Shown here: one piece after another, positions 12,929 through 24,251 of the stretch
Position numbering within the stretch: the first letter of the stretch is position 1
Layout: each line of letters begins with the position of its first letter
Source: Voacanga thouarsii
Taxonomy: Eukaryota > Streptophyta > Magnoliopsida > Gentianales > Apocynaceae
Length of the DNA: 64,000 nucleotides
NCBI GenBank assembly: GCA_026120185.1
Contig: JANUWF010001109.1
Span: 2,038,001 to 2,102,000 of the forward strand
Reading direction: 5' to 3'
Notes under the pieces: generated by a model
What the model saw: only the letters and a program-made list of their open reading frames with translations
Told to the model about the DNA's origin: nothing
Database searches by the model: none
Program-made: the position numbers and the translations under genes

Positions 12929-12970
12929 TATTTCCCCACACTTAGCTCTTTGCTTGTCCTCAAGCAAAGT
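12929..12970 (-). promoter_or_regulatory. polypurine tract region of element D
   Basis: On the minus strand GAGGACAAGCAAAGAG is followed by CTAAGTGTGGGGAAAT directly before the LTR. This arrangement fixes the orientation of element D. Confidence 0.65.
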
Positions 12971-14802
12971 ATCAAGAACAAGTAGAAAAACACAAGGTTT
13001 TACTCACATCACTCAATAAATTCCCAAAACATATCTTTAATGCTTTCTTTACTTATGAACATAAAACATATGATACTAAATCTTTCACAGCCAATGCAAG
13101 ACTTGTGCAGTGATAAATGACTTAGTAGAACCATCACAATACTTCACAATATTTTCAAACCATTAGAAAGAAGTTAGTTAAAAAAGAATATGCATTCCAT
13201 ATGTTTACTTTTTATACACTCCCTCCACTAATCCGAGACATATCATGATTCTACTTAGATCAAGTAGGACTTTTAAGCTTGTAATGTAAGGCTAAAGGTT
13301 TTTAATGCGGCTTAGCAAACGAAGGATATAGGAACATTAAAAGTCAAAGAAAAACTGAAAGTAAGCAAGAAAAGGGTAACTAAAATAAACCTATAATTCC
13401 CAACTCTTCTTGCTCTCTTATTCCAAGAACCAGTCAAACCATAACCTTATATAATAACCCTTACGCTTTTCAAGCAAATCCTACATTGCTCTTTCTTTTT
13501 TTTTTTTTTCTTCATCCACCTCTTCTTATCATCAATTCTTTTCCTCACAAGATCAATCAATTTTCCAGCAATGGTAGCAAGTATCTTCTATGAACTTACT
13601 ATTACAGTTCACTCACCATCCCTTTTGTGATTTTTTCGCTCTTTTTGTCTTCAATTCTCTTCCAATTCTTTCTTCTTTTACTCCTCTTTTTCTTTTTCTG
13701 CTGCTGTTCTTTTCTTTTTTATTTACTTTTCTTTCTAGCAGTTTGTTGTTTTCTCTCTTCACTTGTTTCTTTTCTTCTTTCTCATCTTTTTTCAGCTCGC
13801 ATTCTTTTCTTTCTCAATCTTTCAACTTCTTCCTTTCATTCCACTTCCTCTCTTTTCCCAGCTCCAATTGTAATTGATCCATGACTGAAAGTAACAAGTC
13901 ATGATCTCTCTCCCTGCATTGTTCTCAACATACATACACTTTCATCCTTGAAGAGCATAAAGATTTGGAAATTATACAAAATCTCAGCACAAGTAATAGA
14001 CAAAATATCGTGACGGGTTGTAAAGAAAGAAATCACCAATTTAAGCTCAAAATAGGCACTATGGATAATAGAGCACTAGGTAGGCTTGAAAAGCTCAAAC
14101 TATCCAAAGAAAGCCTATTATCGTTATCCCTAAGTTAAATCATGAATGTCTTTCTTATTTCGCCTCGAGAGGTATTCAAATAAGTTCTAGAATGCTTCAC
14201 GCATTTTAGAGAAAAAAACAGGTTTAAGAATAATGCAAAGCATTTGATCAAGAACTACTTTGTCCAAGTGAGTGCAAAAAGTCATGCATAAGCCATAAAT
14301 GATCTAGAACATATACTCTATAATTCATCATAAAGACATGCACTAAAAATACGGCTTGAAATCTCTAGAAAATCAGAAAATTTCTCAGAAAATTTTGAAA
14401 AATTTTGTTCTCCCAAGAAATCTTCTCCCAAGAAAGCTAAAGAGTATGTAGAAAACTTGTCAATCAAACCACTCCCCCACACTTAAATTGGACATTGTCC
14501 TCAATGGCCAAATAAATAGAACCAAAACAACCAATACCAAGGGACCAAAAAGATAAAGGAGAAGAGATAAGAAAAATAAACTTCTATTAATCGTGTTGTA
14601 CAAGAGCAAAATGCTTGAAGAGGGAGGCAACATCAAAGTACCTAAAAACAATACAAAAGAAAATACCAAAGCATACATCTAGAAAAGAAAAGAAAGCAAA
14701 AACATAAAAAATGAAAAATACAATGAAAAGAAAGTCAAACTAACTAGAACAAAAACATGAAAAGAGAAAGAAAAGAAACAACAAGAGTGAGCAAGAATGC
14801 AT
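12971..14802 (-). other. 3' non-coding region of element D with CT-rich tract
   Basis: No protein was recognised. A pyrimidine-rich tract on the plus strand (about 13490-13860) gives spurious phenylalanine/serine-rich ORFs. Near 14475-14515 the minus strand carries AATTTAAGTGTGGGGGAG, the same motif seen after the coding region in the composite's internal units (4050 and 25120). Confidence 0.55.
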
Positions 14803-16069
14803 CATCAGTCCTTCGCAGCATCATCACCCTCATCCTCCTCCTCATCGGCAAGTGTGGAGGTGCCCGCACCATCGTGTGGCCTAGAAGAATACTGCCTCAA
14901 CTCAGTCAAATGTTGCTCCATGGTAATTTGCCGTCGTGCCATATCCTCCATAGTACCCTGAAAATGTTGGAGCATCTCCATTTGCTGGTCGAGGCACCCC
15001 AGTGCTGTGGTCTCAAAGTCAGTCCAGGAGTAGAACTGAGAACTGCCAGCTCTAGCACGTGCCGGTGGTGGTGGCTACTCCTCCTCTACTATTTGTGGTC
15101 TTACCTGACCGGGATGTTGGACCTCAAAGGGTGTGAGCCATTTCTTCAATTCTGGGTTGTACTTATATCCGCAACTCATAAGAGTTTGCTCTGTAACCAT
15201 ATCGTGCTCAGTGGTAGCCTCCATGAGTTCTCCCTCAAGACTCACCCCAAAGTCCTTTAGAATCTTCATGATAACCAAGGGAAAAACAAAGGCTTTCGTG
15301 GAAAGATGATGATGAACTACCTCTCAAATAGATTGAATGATCAAAGGAGCAAGAGGGATAGGTAATGTGTTCATCATCCGGTGCAAAATATAAATGTCGA
15401 TAAGCCTAGTTTCATTAAAACCACTAGCCCGGGGACAACATTAAACCCAAACATATACACAAATGCGCGAAAGTTGGCTGCCAAATCATTGTTAGAATAA
15501 AAACTATTAGCTTGGAAGGCATTATGCTTATATAAGCCTAGGGTTGCTAGCGTCCCTCTAACATCCCAATTCGGATCCGACAGAATCTTTTAATTATTTA
15601 CATCAATACCTTGCCAAGTATCATCATCAAAGACCTGGAGGAGTTTAGCTAATTGGTTTTGGGTGATGACAATAGGAACTCTGTTTACTCGTGTTTCAAT
15701 ATGTGGAAGATGCTTATTCCCCTTATCCGTCATATTAGCATAAAATTCCTTGACAAGTACGGGACAATACATCCCTTTCAACTGAACTATGGATCCCCAA
15801 CCTAACCGTCTAAACATCATTCCTAATTTGATTGCCCGGTCTCAGGTGGGGGAAAAGGTACGCTCAACAATAATTTTGTTTGAAGCTCGGCTACTATACC
15901 ATTCCTCACACGAGGCATCAACAAACTCCGTAGGTCTAAGAGATAAGGGGTCAACAGATGATGGAACTGAGGATGAGGAAGTTCTTGCCCTTTTAGATAG
16001 TTGACTCCTTGCTCTAGATATGGCCAAAGAAGGAATGGAACAATAGGAAGAGGGAACAAAGATGCTCAA
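14803..16069 (-). pseudogene. Athila env-like / plant transposon domain protein remnant
   Basis: Minus-strand segments read from about 16069 to a stop near 14803: a serine-rich N-terminus, then FRRLGWGSIVQLKGMYCP with VKEFYANM, then KHLPHIETRV and a PIVIT motif, later a CGYKYNPELKKW region, and a C-terminal part with MEQHLTELRQ and an acidic DEEEDEGDD tail. This matches the domain usually called the putative plant transposon protein in the extra ORF of Athila-type elements. The biochemical role is not established. At least three stops or frame changes (about 15840, 15588, 15300) make it a pseudogene. Confidence 0.7.
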
Positions 16070-17079
16070 TCACTGGAGAGAGTATAGCAATCTTCGCACA
16101 AAACAAATCCTAAAATGGTACACAACCCTCAACCGATCTCACAACGCACAAACCCCAAACTCCTTCAATGTATATTAACTCCAACACCCACTCAATCTAT
16201 CACTGTCAACCACTTCAACACAACCTGCATAATGCATGTAAAAATCCACTGTAAAGCATAACTTGTGCTAATATACTCAAGACATGCTAGTAAACGTGAT
16301 CATGTAAATGAAGGCAATATCATGGTATGATGTGATCAATAATGCAGTTTCAATATATTCAAGTACCACCAATAACCATGAGTCTAGCCCGAGCTATATA
16401 AATTCTTGATTGTTTACAAGCATGAACAAGCAGTAAAAGCGCAATAACTCCTAAGGTAATCAAATGAATGAAACTCAACAAAAAATGCACAATCATAGCA
16501 TATATATATCAATTTTCGGCCAACACTGTTAATATAATTAGACACAATCAATTCCATCAATGCAATCGTAGGACTTAAGTAAAAATCATACTTTTAGGCT
16601 TTTCTATGCAGGGGCAAGCAAAAGATGTAAACTTTCTGCAAAAATCTACCCTATTTTCTTGTGGATTAAATGTGCTATTATTGTGAAAAATTGAAGCTTG
16701 TGATGTGTGTGATCGGTAGGATCAATAAAGAAGAAGGTAAAAGGTGTTATGGAGCTGTTTAGAAGCTGAAAAAATCAAACTTTGGGCACTTATGGATGTG
16801 AAGCTGGTGCAGGTTTGAGAGGATTTGTGAGGGAGAGGAAGGTTTTGAAGAAAAAAGTGGCCAAAATGGCCTTTTAATTAGGGTCCTCCCGACAGGAACT
16901 GGCGCCGGCACGGCTCTTGTAGCCGGAACGGCTCTGTTCTATTCGGGTCACAATTTTTTTTTTTTTTAATGATAATGCAGAAAACACACGAATGCTGAAA
17001 AAAATACTATAAATAAAAAATTGTCCTTAACAAAAAAAAAAAAAACGACAAGTAAAGAAAAGAGAGAAAAAAAACTGCT
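16070..17079 (-). other. spacer between gag and env-like regions of element D
   Basis: No coding frame was recognised. On the minus strand 16840-16950 carries GGCGCC-type motifs and a CT-rich stretch resembling the end of an LTR, so part of this spacer may be an older LTR piece. The RT and integrase genes expected here are missing. Confidence 0.45.
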
Positions 17080-17752
17080 TCAAGCTTTTCCACGGTTGTG
17101 ATCCCATGGATTTTCCTCCATATTCCCTGGTAGTGTCCCTGCTTGACGATCCCCTAGGAGTTTGGCTAGTTGACCAATCTGGTTCTCCAAATTGCGCATG
17201 GAAGCCTCTAAGTTCCTTATTGTCGCATCGACTCCTTGGAACTTAATCTCCGTGGTACTTACCAATTGTCCAATCAATTCTTCCAAAGGTGGCTTTTGAG
17301 GTGCTACTGTGTTGTTCATGGAATTTAGATTCCTTTGGTTACCTCCAAAATTGAAAGAACTTTGCCTAGGTGGATTCCCATTGCTCTAAGAGAAATTGGG
17401 GTGATTTCTCCAGTCAAGATTATAGGTAGAGCTAGATGGATTGTTACCTGGCCGGACATTACTTGCAAAAGCCGCTTGTTCAGAAGTTTCTTAGAGTGAC
17501 CCCATCTTTTGGCATTCATGATTGAGGTGCCCTTCTCCAAAGAAACGCAGTTGACGTTTAACACTTGGCCTTGAGGCATCACCAACTGTTCCATCTTTTG
17601 AGTTAAGGCATCTACCTTAGCCGCTAATGCTGCCACGGCGTCCACTTTATGCACTCCTTACACACGACCCTTTGACCTTACACATCCCCAAGAATAGTTA
17701 TTAGAAGCCAAATTTTCAATAAGCTCAAATACCTGTTCCGAGGTCTTATGGT
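17080..17752 (-). pseudogene. Athila-type gag fragment
   Basis: Minus-strand reading frames encode the C-terminal half of an Athila gag: EQVFELIENLASNNYSW, then HKVDAVAALAAKVDALTQKM, a region expected to hold the zinc knuckle but frame-shifted, and a coiled-coil stretch MRNLENQIGQLAKLLGDRQ followed by GTLPGN. Gag would form the particle coat and bind RNA. The N-terminal half is gone because a deletion joins codon EQVFELIEN directly to truncated LTR sequence at about 17753-17758. Confidence 0.75.
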
Positions 17753-17758
17753 TGATGG

Positions 17759-18129
17759 AGCCGGCGCCGCCTGTGTTCTGTTTCTCCACTCGTTTGTCGA
17801 TTTTTCTTTGAATTTTGTGCATACGTTCCAGAATGCAGCCGGCGCCGGTTAGGCTCTATTCTTCTTTGCTTCTCCAATTTTTCCATCGCTTTGAAGTCCG
17901 TGCATCCAATGTACAGTCGGTGCCGGTCCCAGGCTTCCAGCCGGCACCGCCTCTGTTCTGTTTCACGACGGTTTTGCTTCGTTTTATCCATAAACTTGAA
18001 ATAATGACCAAAATACCTTTCCAAGGGTAAAATCTCAAATATGAAAGAATATGATTAGTTATTGTACAAAATGTACTACAAAAGAGCCTCAAATAATTAC
18101 GCAAAATATAACCAAATTAGCCCCTATCA
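17759..18129 (-). repeat. truncated 5' LTR of element D
   Basis: Only the first roughly 371 bp (minus-strand sense) remain, matching 12533-12928 of the full LTR. A perfect CCGGCGCCGG palindrome is at 17839-17848. The remaining LTR, the primer-binding site and the start of gag are deleted. Confidence 0.75.
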
Positions 18130-19265
18130 GAATTGCACTATACTTGTTATAGAACTTAGTTTAAATGACCACTCATTTTCGCATTTTCACATTATTTTGT
18201 ATCGAAATCATGTAATAAATGTTTGATAAATAATAAGGATGAAAATACTATAAACGGTGCCATTCTTGTCATATTACATGGCACCATGCATCATTAGTAT
18301 TCAGAAACATCCAAACACTTGAGAGTTAATGACGCTGTGCTTATCATATTAGACCTCGCTATGTAGGTTTATGGCGTATAATAAAGGTCGTACAACACGA
18401 CGTCGTTTGAAAGCTGGTACAATTGAATAAAGTGTGCATGGCCCCGTATATATCATCTCATATGGTGCCGTCTAAGTTTGTAGATTAGAATTTTGTTTAA
18501 TTGTAGCTATGATTATAAATAGAAATAATATAGACAATAAGTGGGAACCAACATTGAGAGAAGAGAAAAGAGAGGATTTGAGGTTTCCAAGTGAATACTA
18601 AAGATTGAAGATGAAGAAATCAACTTGTCTATTAACAATTTCTTGTCCATTTCTTTAATTTTTTTTTGGGTCAATTTATATTTATTACTTTAATTGTTCT
18701 CAAAGGGTTGAACCCTAGTTAGTTTTGTATTAAATCTACTTTTAATTTGTTGACTTCCAAATATTAAAAAATGATTACTTGATTTTATTGTGTTAGATTT
18801 GTTATTTGAGTTGCTCTCTCCTAATAAATTCGAGAGATGGAGTCAAAAGTTGGGTTCTAATTAATGGATTCAATGTAGCTTTTCCTTCGATTAATTCGAG
18901 AGAGAGATTGGGGGATTAGAACTTGGTAATCGTTGGAGATTTGATATCACCTTGAGATAGGGGTATTTGGTTCTTCCGGATAATTGGGGATTTGTGCTTA
19001 ATGTTTCTTGGGTTAGTATTGTGTTCATGTCCATTGTAGTTAGTATTGGTTCATTAATTCGTTAGGTTAAATAATAGAAGAAGAGTTAGTAGCGGTACCT
19101 TTATTCCTTACCAGAGAATATTTGATACTTGCCATTATACACTATGTGATGGGTATACTTACCCAATTGTGTGGTTTCAGTGTATTTCTCATTTTAATTT
19201 AAAATTCGATTTTGTGTGGATTTTTGATAATATTTCCAACACACGAAAAATATACAATAAGTTTT

Positions 19266-19284
19266 TTGCACCGTTAGCGGGAAA
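19266..19284 (+). promoter_or_regulatory. decayed primer-binding site of the second unit
   Basis: The sequence aligns base for base with the LTR1 primer site and shares the downstream context AATAAGGATAATATTATGAA, but about six positions differ. It confirms that LTR2 is followed by a second internal region. Confidence 0.65.
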
Positions 19285-19871
19285 TAAGGATAATATTATG
19301 AATACTTAGATTTTATTGATTTGGCCATGTATATATTCGTGCATATTACTAATTGTTTTATTTACATATTTGTTTCTCTATTTGGACATCATACTAACTA
19401 TACTTGTATATTAATTTCCTTTCCTTTGTCTATCTTGTTTGTTTAATGTTTTGATTCTTTGTCCCTTGTTTTTGCAATAAATAAATTATTTTGAGTTCTA
19501 GTATATTGTATAATTATGTTTGTTGAATTATTATCGAGGAGACCATGTTTGTATAGCTTTTACTTTGAGGATTTGAGTGTTGTTGTAGTGGTAGTAATTG
19601 TTTTGAGGATTCGGTTGATTTTTTATTTTTGGTTGGGAAATTATTAATGCTGTTGTGGAATCTTTCTTTTAGCCTTGTGATGGTTGTATTATTGATTGTT
19701 GTTGTAATATATTTGGTGAAAGTTAAGATTGTTGTTATGGTTAAAATGTTGAGAAGTTGGTGGACTTGTATAGTTGAGGTTATGTTTTGTCGGATGTTGT
19801 TGTGCAGTTGGAGATTTTGTTGAAGTTTGAGCAACATTTGGTATGGTTGTACATTTGAGTTTCTTTCTTTT

Positions 19872-22233
19872 TGTAACACCCCACTACCTAAGCCCAACAG
19901 AGCCGGGGATATCACCCCATCTAAAGGACAATGGGTCTTTATAACTAGGACACACAAATAAAAATAAAGCAATACTTCAAAATTAGAACTTATTACAATC
20001 TAAAAATTCAAGATAAATCCATAAATACAAATTGTTCACTCTCAACTCCCAAAGCATTATATAAAATAAATAATAGAATATCCTCCAAGCAGGCAATAAC
20101 TAGCTACTCATCCCCACAGCAGGACCGACCTGAAATCATGGTAAAAGGGTGATAAGATAAAAATTTCAGTAAGTCCGTGTGTGCTTTGAATATCCAGTGA
20201 AAACAGTTCATGAATGCATGGACTAAGAACTTCATAAGAAAAATACTAGCAAGCAACAATGTTAAAAACAAGAGTGGAGTTTTTTGCTTTTCCAACCATA
20301 CATGAATAATAAAATCAACCACTCAAAAGGTGGCTATGGGTTACCACACATTGGGCCCCATAACTATACAATGCTCAAAATGCCACACTTTGTGCAGATT
20401 GACAAAAAAGGTAGGTGATCGGCCTACCGGGTAAGATTCTCCTCCTTCTCTACACCCAAACAAAACCGGTTGTCCATTCCGACAACACACAGTCCACATG
20501 ACGGAAAACTACTAGCTCAGACCGGCATGACTAAGTAGTACTGACGTTTCTCTAAGTTGAGTTCATCTTCTGAAGGTGGCATCCTGCCAGAAGACTCACT
20601 CTTGCTCTTCAAAACTAGTACTACTCGCCTACCCTTATTGAGTACTCAACGTAGTTCATCCCCCTTGGAAGGAAACTGATAAAACATAGCTTTACTTAAA
20701 AATGGCAATCAAGGGTTTCCAAAGTCTTTGTCAAAATTAGTTTTAGAACAAGTTTAGTATTTGAATAAAATTGCTTGTTGTTTTTCAAATAATTGGTTTG
20801 ACTGAAACAAGAAAGGAAATAGCCCCTAATTGCCTTTACCAAATCAGTGTTCACAAACTTCGGGTTTAGCTTACCATAGAAACCTTTTACAACAAACAAG
20901 TTTTATGCAGGAGCTTACCTAATCCTTTGCATGAGATAAAATTAGAGATCTCCAAAAGCTGGCCTAACTTCGCCTGGGGTAAACATAAGCCAAAATTAAA
21001 CTCAAGCCACAATTTGCTTTCACAATTAATCTTAACTCAACCTACTATAATCATGACCCTAGTGTCCTAAACTTTAAGGCTAGATAATAAATAAAAGGAT
21101 TTATAAAATAAATCTAGCTTGATATTAAAATACTAGGGTTTGTGAAATTGCTACTAATAAGTTGTAGGTTTAAATCATGCCATAAATAAATCAGGGTTTA
21201 TTTGATGAAGGATCCTAGGTCCTAGATGGTATTATTTAAAGTAATGATTTATAATAACTAATGGTTAGAAAATAATTGGTAAATAAAATTAACAGCAAGT
21301 AAATTTTATTATGTTTTGATTAAATAAATTTTATTAGTATTTATGAATATATGACTTTCAAAATTAATATTTTACCTATTATGATTATTTATATAAAAGG
21401 CTTGATTAAATGATATTATTATATATAATATCTATATATTTTATTTCTTTAACAAAAGCTATTATTTATTTGACTAAAATATTATTATTTTATATAATCG
21501 TTTAAAACTATACTTTCCTAGGGTTTTCGAAATCACTAGGAGAAATTATAGCTTAGATCATTTTTATTAATGAAATAAAATTTGCTAAGTTAATTAGCTT
21601 AGGGACAACAAAGTCATGATCATAATTTCTATTGCTAACCATAATCATGAACATACACTCTACACCAATCATCAAATCATCCAAATCATGAATAAATGCA
21701 TAGATCTAAATTTACCAACACATGATCTCAACCCCACTAAACATAATCATATGCATGGCCTCAACAAAAATACAAGAACATAAACCCTATTCACCAAAGG
21801 TGACATAATCTCTAGCATGCTTGATTAATCATACTACTCACGACATAAGGCATGCAACAAACCCTAAAACATCATATAATCTAACCAAGACCAATCATCA
21901 TCATGCATCAATCCCAACTCCATCATATAAACATATTCATTCATGCTTCAATCTCAACTCCATCATATAAATACATACTCAATCTCCAAATATATTCTAT
22001 CCTCATCCAACTACATCTAAGAGACATGAATCTAGAATTTTAAGAGAAGATTGAAGAAGCTTACTTGAATGATGACTACCTTGAAGAAGTTTCGAAAGAA
22101 TCCTCTCACGTGGACAACTTGATTCATCCAAGGAGGGAGAAAAAAATTGGCCATAGTTGGATTAACCATTCGGCCGAGAGAGAGAGAGGGAGAGAAAGAA
22201 AGAGAGAGAGAAAGAGAAAGAGAAAGTCTATTA

Positions 22234-22279
<46 letters not shown>

Positions 22280-24155
22280 GTATTCATTAAGAGTTGAAGA
22301 TGAACGATCGTTCATGCTTACCTTGAAGGTGCTCTTGAGTCCTCAAGAAAATTCTGATTTTTTATCCAAAAGTGAGACTTTGGTTTCGGTATTTGATGTT
22401 AAAAATTGTAGAAGTGATTTCAATAGGTTGAGTAGGTGTGATCTGGAATTTTTGGAGAAGATTGGAAAGGTTTGGAGTGGTCTTAAGCATGAGAATGTTA
22501 GTAGGTATTCTTGAAGGTTTGGACAGAATGGAGAGAAATTGGTTGAAGCTGACCGAAATTCTGTGGGAGAAGGGTAGCCGAATTGTTTGAATGGTTTTTG
22601 GTAATTGGATTTTCAAATTTGAGAGAAAAAGGAAGGCTGGTTGTTTGAAATTCAAAAAGAATATTTTAGGGAATCAATTTTGGAAACAAATATGATAAGA
22701 AGATCTTGGTTAATGGAGAGCTTTTGGAAGCTTCAATGGCCGGCTGCTTGGCTGTGATTTTTGCTGAGATGAATAATGTTTGAAGGAGCTTTAGAGTGGC
22801 CAAAAATATGGTGTACAATGGTGAATGAATTTTCTGGTTGTTTGAGGGTTAATCTATGGTAGTTTGCTGAAATTCTGGACTTCAATTAATAGTTTGATTG
22901 GAGTGATTGATGGAAAGATTTTAGGAGCAGCCATGGAGCTATTTTTCATTCAGAACTCTAGAGAAGATGATGGAGGTCAGTTCATGGCTGATCAGGGTGA
23001 GTTTGCACAGAAAATAGGATGAGTTTTCGGATAAGGGTGAAGGAGAAACAAGTTGGAAATTCTGTTCAGTTTTTTCCGCAAGCTTGCTGGAATTTTTAGG
23101 CAGATTTTTTTGCCATATTTCAGTCAGCTTGCAGAAGGTTTGAAGGGCCATTGGAGGGTCCTTTAAGGCTGGTTTCCAGCCTTCTTTATGGAGGAAAAAC
23201 AAGGTTGAATTGCTGGTTAAAAAGGTGGAAGAACAACTAGGTTTTTCGGATTGCTTCGCTGCGAAAGCTGTCCAGAAATTTTTCTAGTTTGCACAGCTTT
23301 TGTGCAGTCCGGTTTTGGCCTTATAATTTCAGACTTCAAGATGGTCAAGATGGCTATTTTTTTGGTAGTATTTGAGGGGGAATGATGGCTGAAAATTTCG
23401 GCTATTGGACTGATCAACAAGCTGGAAAAATTTCTAGTTTACTACATGAAGAAGATGAGCACACATAGGTTGAAGTTTGAAGGTTCAACCATGGAGATTA
23501 ATTCTCTTAGGAACCTTCCACAACTCCTCCCTATTTTCGGTCAAGGAGACATCCTCACATAGACATTTTCGACACTCCAAGATCAAAGAAGCTTGTTGAA
23601 AATTTTCTGGAAATAAAATAGCTTAGATAAATGGAACAACCTAATTGATTAAGAAGTAAAGAAAGTTAGAAATCAAGAAGGGTATGAATTCCATAGAAAT
23701 TTTTGTAGGGCACAAGAGTAGGATTAGGACATTCCTTTCATGTCTCCCCTAAGACAACACTCCTACTCTTCCCTAAGGCATGCAAGGGCCGAAATATAGC
23801 CTTTCTAAACAAAAATAAAATTTAATCATGCTAAAACTCCAATGATGGAATTTAAACTCAAGACCTCAAGGATTTATTCCAAAGCTCTAACCATTAAATC
23901 ACAACAACTCTTGTTCTTATTTTCTCTCCCAAATATTTTTTTCCTATTTAATCCTCAAGCTATCTCCCTATTTTCTCCTCAATCAAAATTACCATTTTGT
24001 CATTCCTACTCAATAAACACAAATAAGCCGTCTAGACTACAAATCACATATCCAAGGCACATAAAATTATATAAAAATATATTTATGCATGCGAGAAAAT
24101 ATTATATGCATCCCAACCCCCTTACTCTAAGGTTGGTTTTTGTTGAAGTTTCACA
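19872..24155. mobile_element. 4.3-kb probable solo LTR (element E)
   Basis: The segment starts TGTAACACCCCACTACC, ends TTTCACA and is flanked by CTTTT at 19867-19871 and 24156-24160; the uninterrupted site is seen at 3125-3145. No internal primer site, polyprotein or second copy of the terminal sequence was found, so a single long LTR is the simplest reading. TGTAACACCCC starts and LTRs of several kb are common in Tekay/Del-type chromoviruses, which is my best guess at lineage. GA-rich and TA/GTAT microsatellites lie at about 22175-22285. Confidence 0.65.
22175..22285. repeat. GA-rich and (TA)n/(GTAT)n microsatellite
   Basis: An AGAGAGAG/AAAGAG-rich run passes into a TA dinucleotide tract and then several ATGT units. 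Apparent ORFs across it (ER repeats, YIYI repeats) are products of the simple repeat. Confidence 0.85.
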
Positions 24156-24195
24156 CTTTTAGCCTTGTGATGGTTTTATTTGTTAGTTGTTGCTA

Positions 24196-24251
<56 letters not shown>

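Larger units (their letters stand above)
11453..18129 (-). mobile_element. Athila-type gypsy element D, minus strand, deleted
   Basis: TSDs GAATT lie at 11448-11452 and 18130-18134; the ends read TGATGTG on the left and CCTATCA on the right. In minus-strand order there is a truncated 5' LTR, a gag fragment, a spacer, an env-like ORF remnant, a 3' non-coding region, a polypurine tract and a full 3' LTR. Protease, RT and integrase are absent. The gag wording (ASNNYSW, NLENQIGQLAKLL) and the env-like domain are those of Athila relatives. It cannot move on its own. Confidence 0.83.
11414..19259 (+). repeat. LTR2 of the composite, split by element D
   Basis: LTR sequence lies at 11414-11452 and resumes at 18130-19259. 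It starts TGATGAGTGCTCAT and ends ACAATA (a mutated ACAACA), with a degraded primer site just downstream. Net length is about 1.16 kb, shorter than LTR1 because of a deletion near 19014. It serves as the 3' LTR of the first unit and the 5' LTR of the second. Confidence 0.8.

Noticed and set aside
13590..13884. Two overlapping Phe/Ser/Leu-rich ORFs that could look like membrane proteins
   Set aside because: They come from a pyrimidine-rich tract in the 3' non-coding part of the minus-strand element D.
14803..16069. Env-like ORF considered as an integrated viral envelope gene
   Set aside because: The wording is that of the extra ORF in Athila-type plant retrotransposons, with no signal peptide or fusion-type segment seen.
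22065..22514. 149-codon plus-strand ORF with an ER-repeat and YI-repeat
   Set aside because: It passes through GA and TA simple repeats inside a probable solo LTR and matches no family known to me.
19872..24155. Element E considered as a complete two-LTR retrotransposon
   Set aside because: Its first few hundred bases are not repeated at the other end and no primer site or coding region was found.
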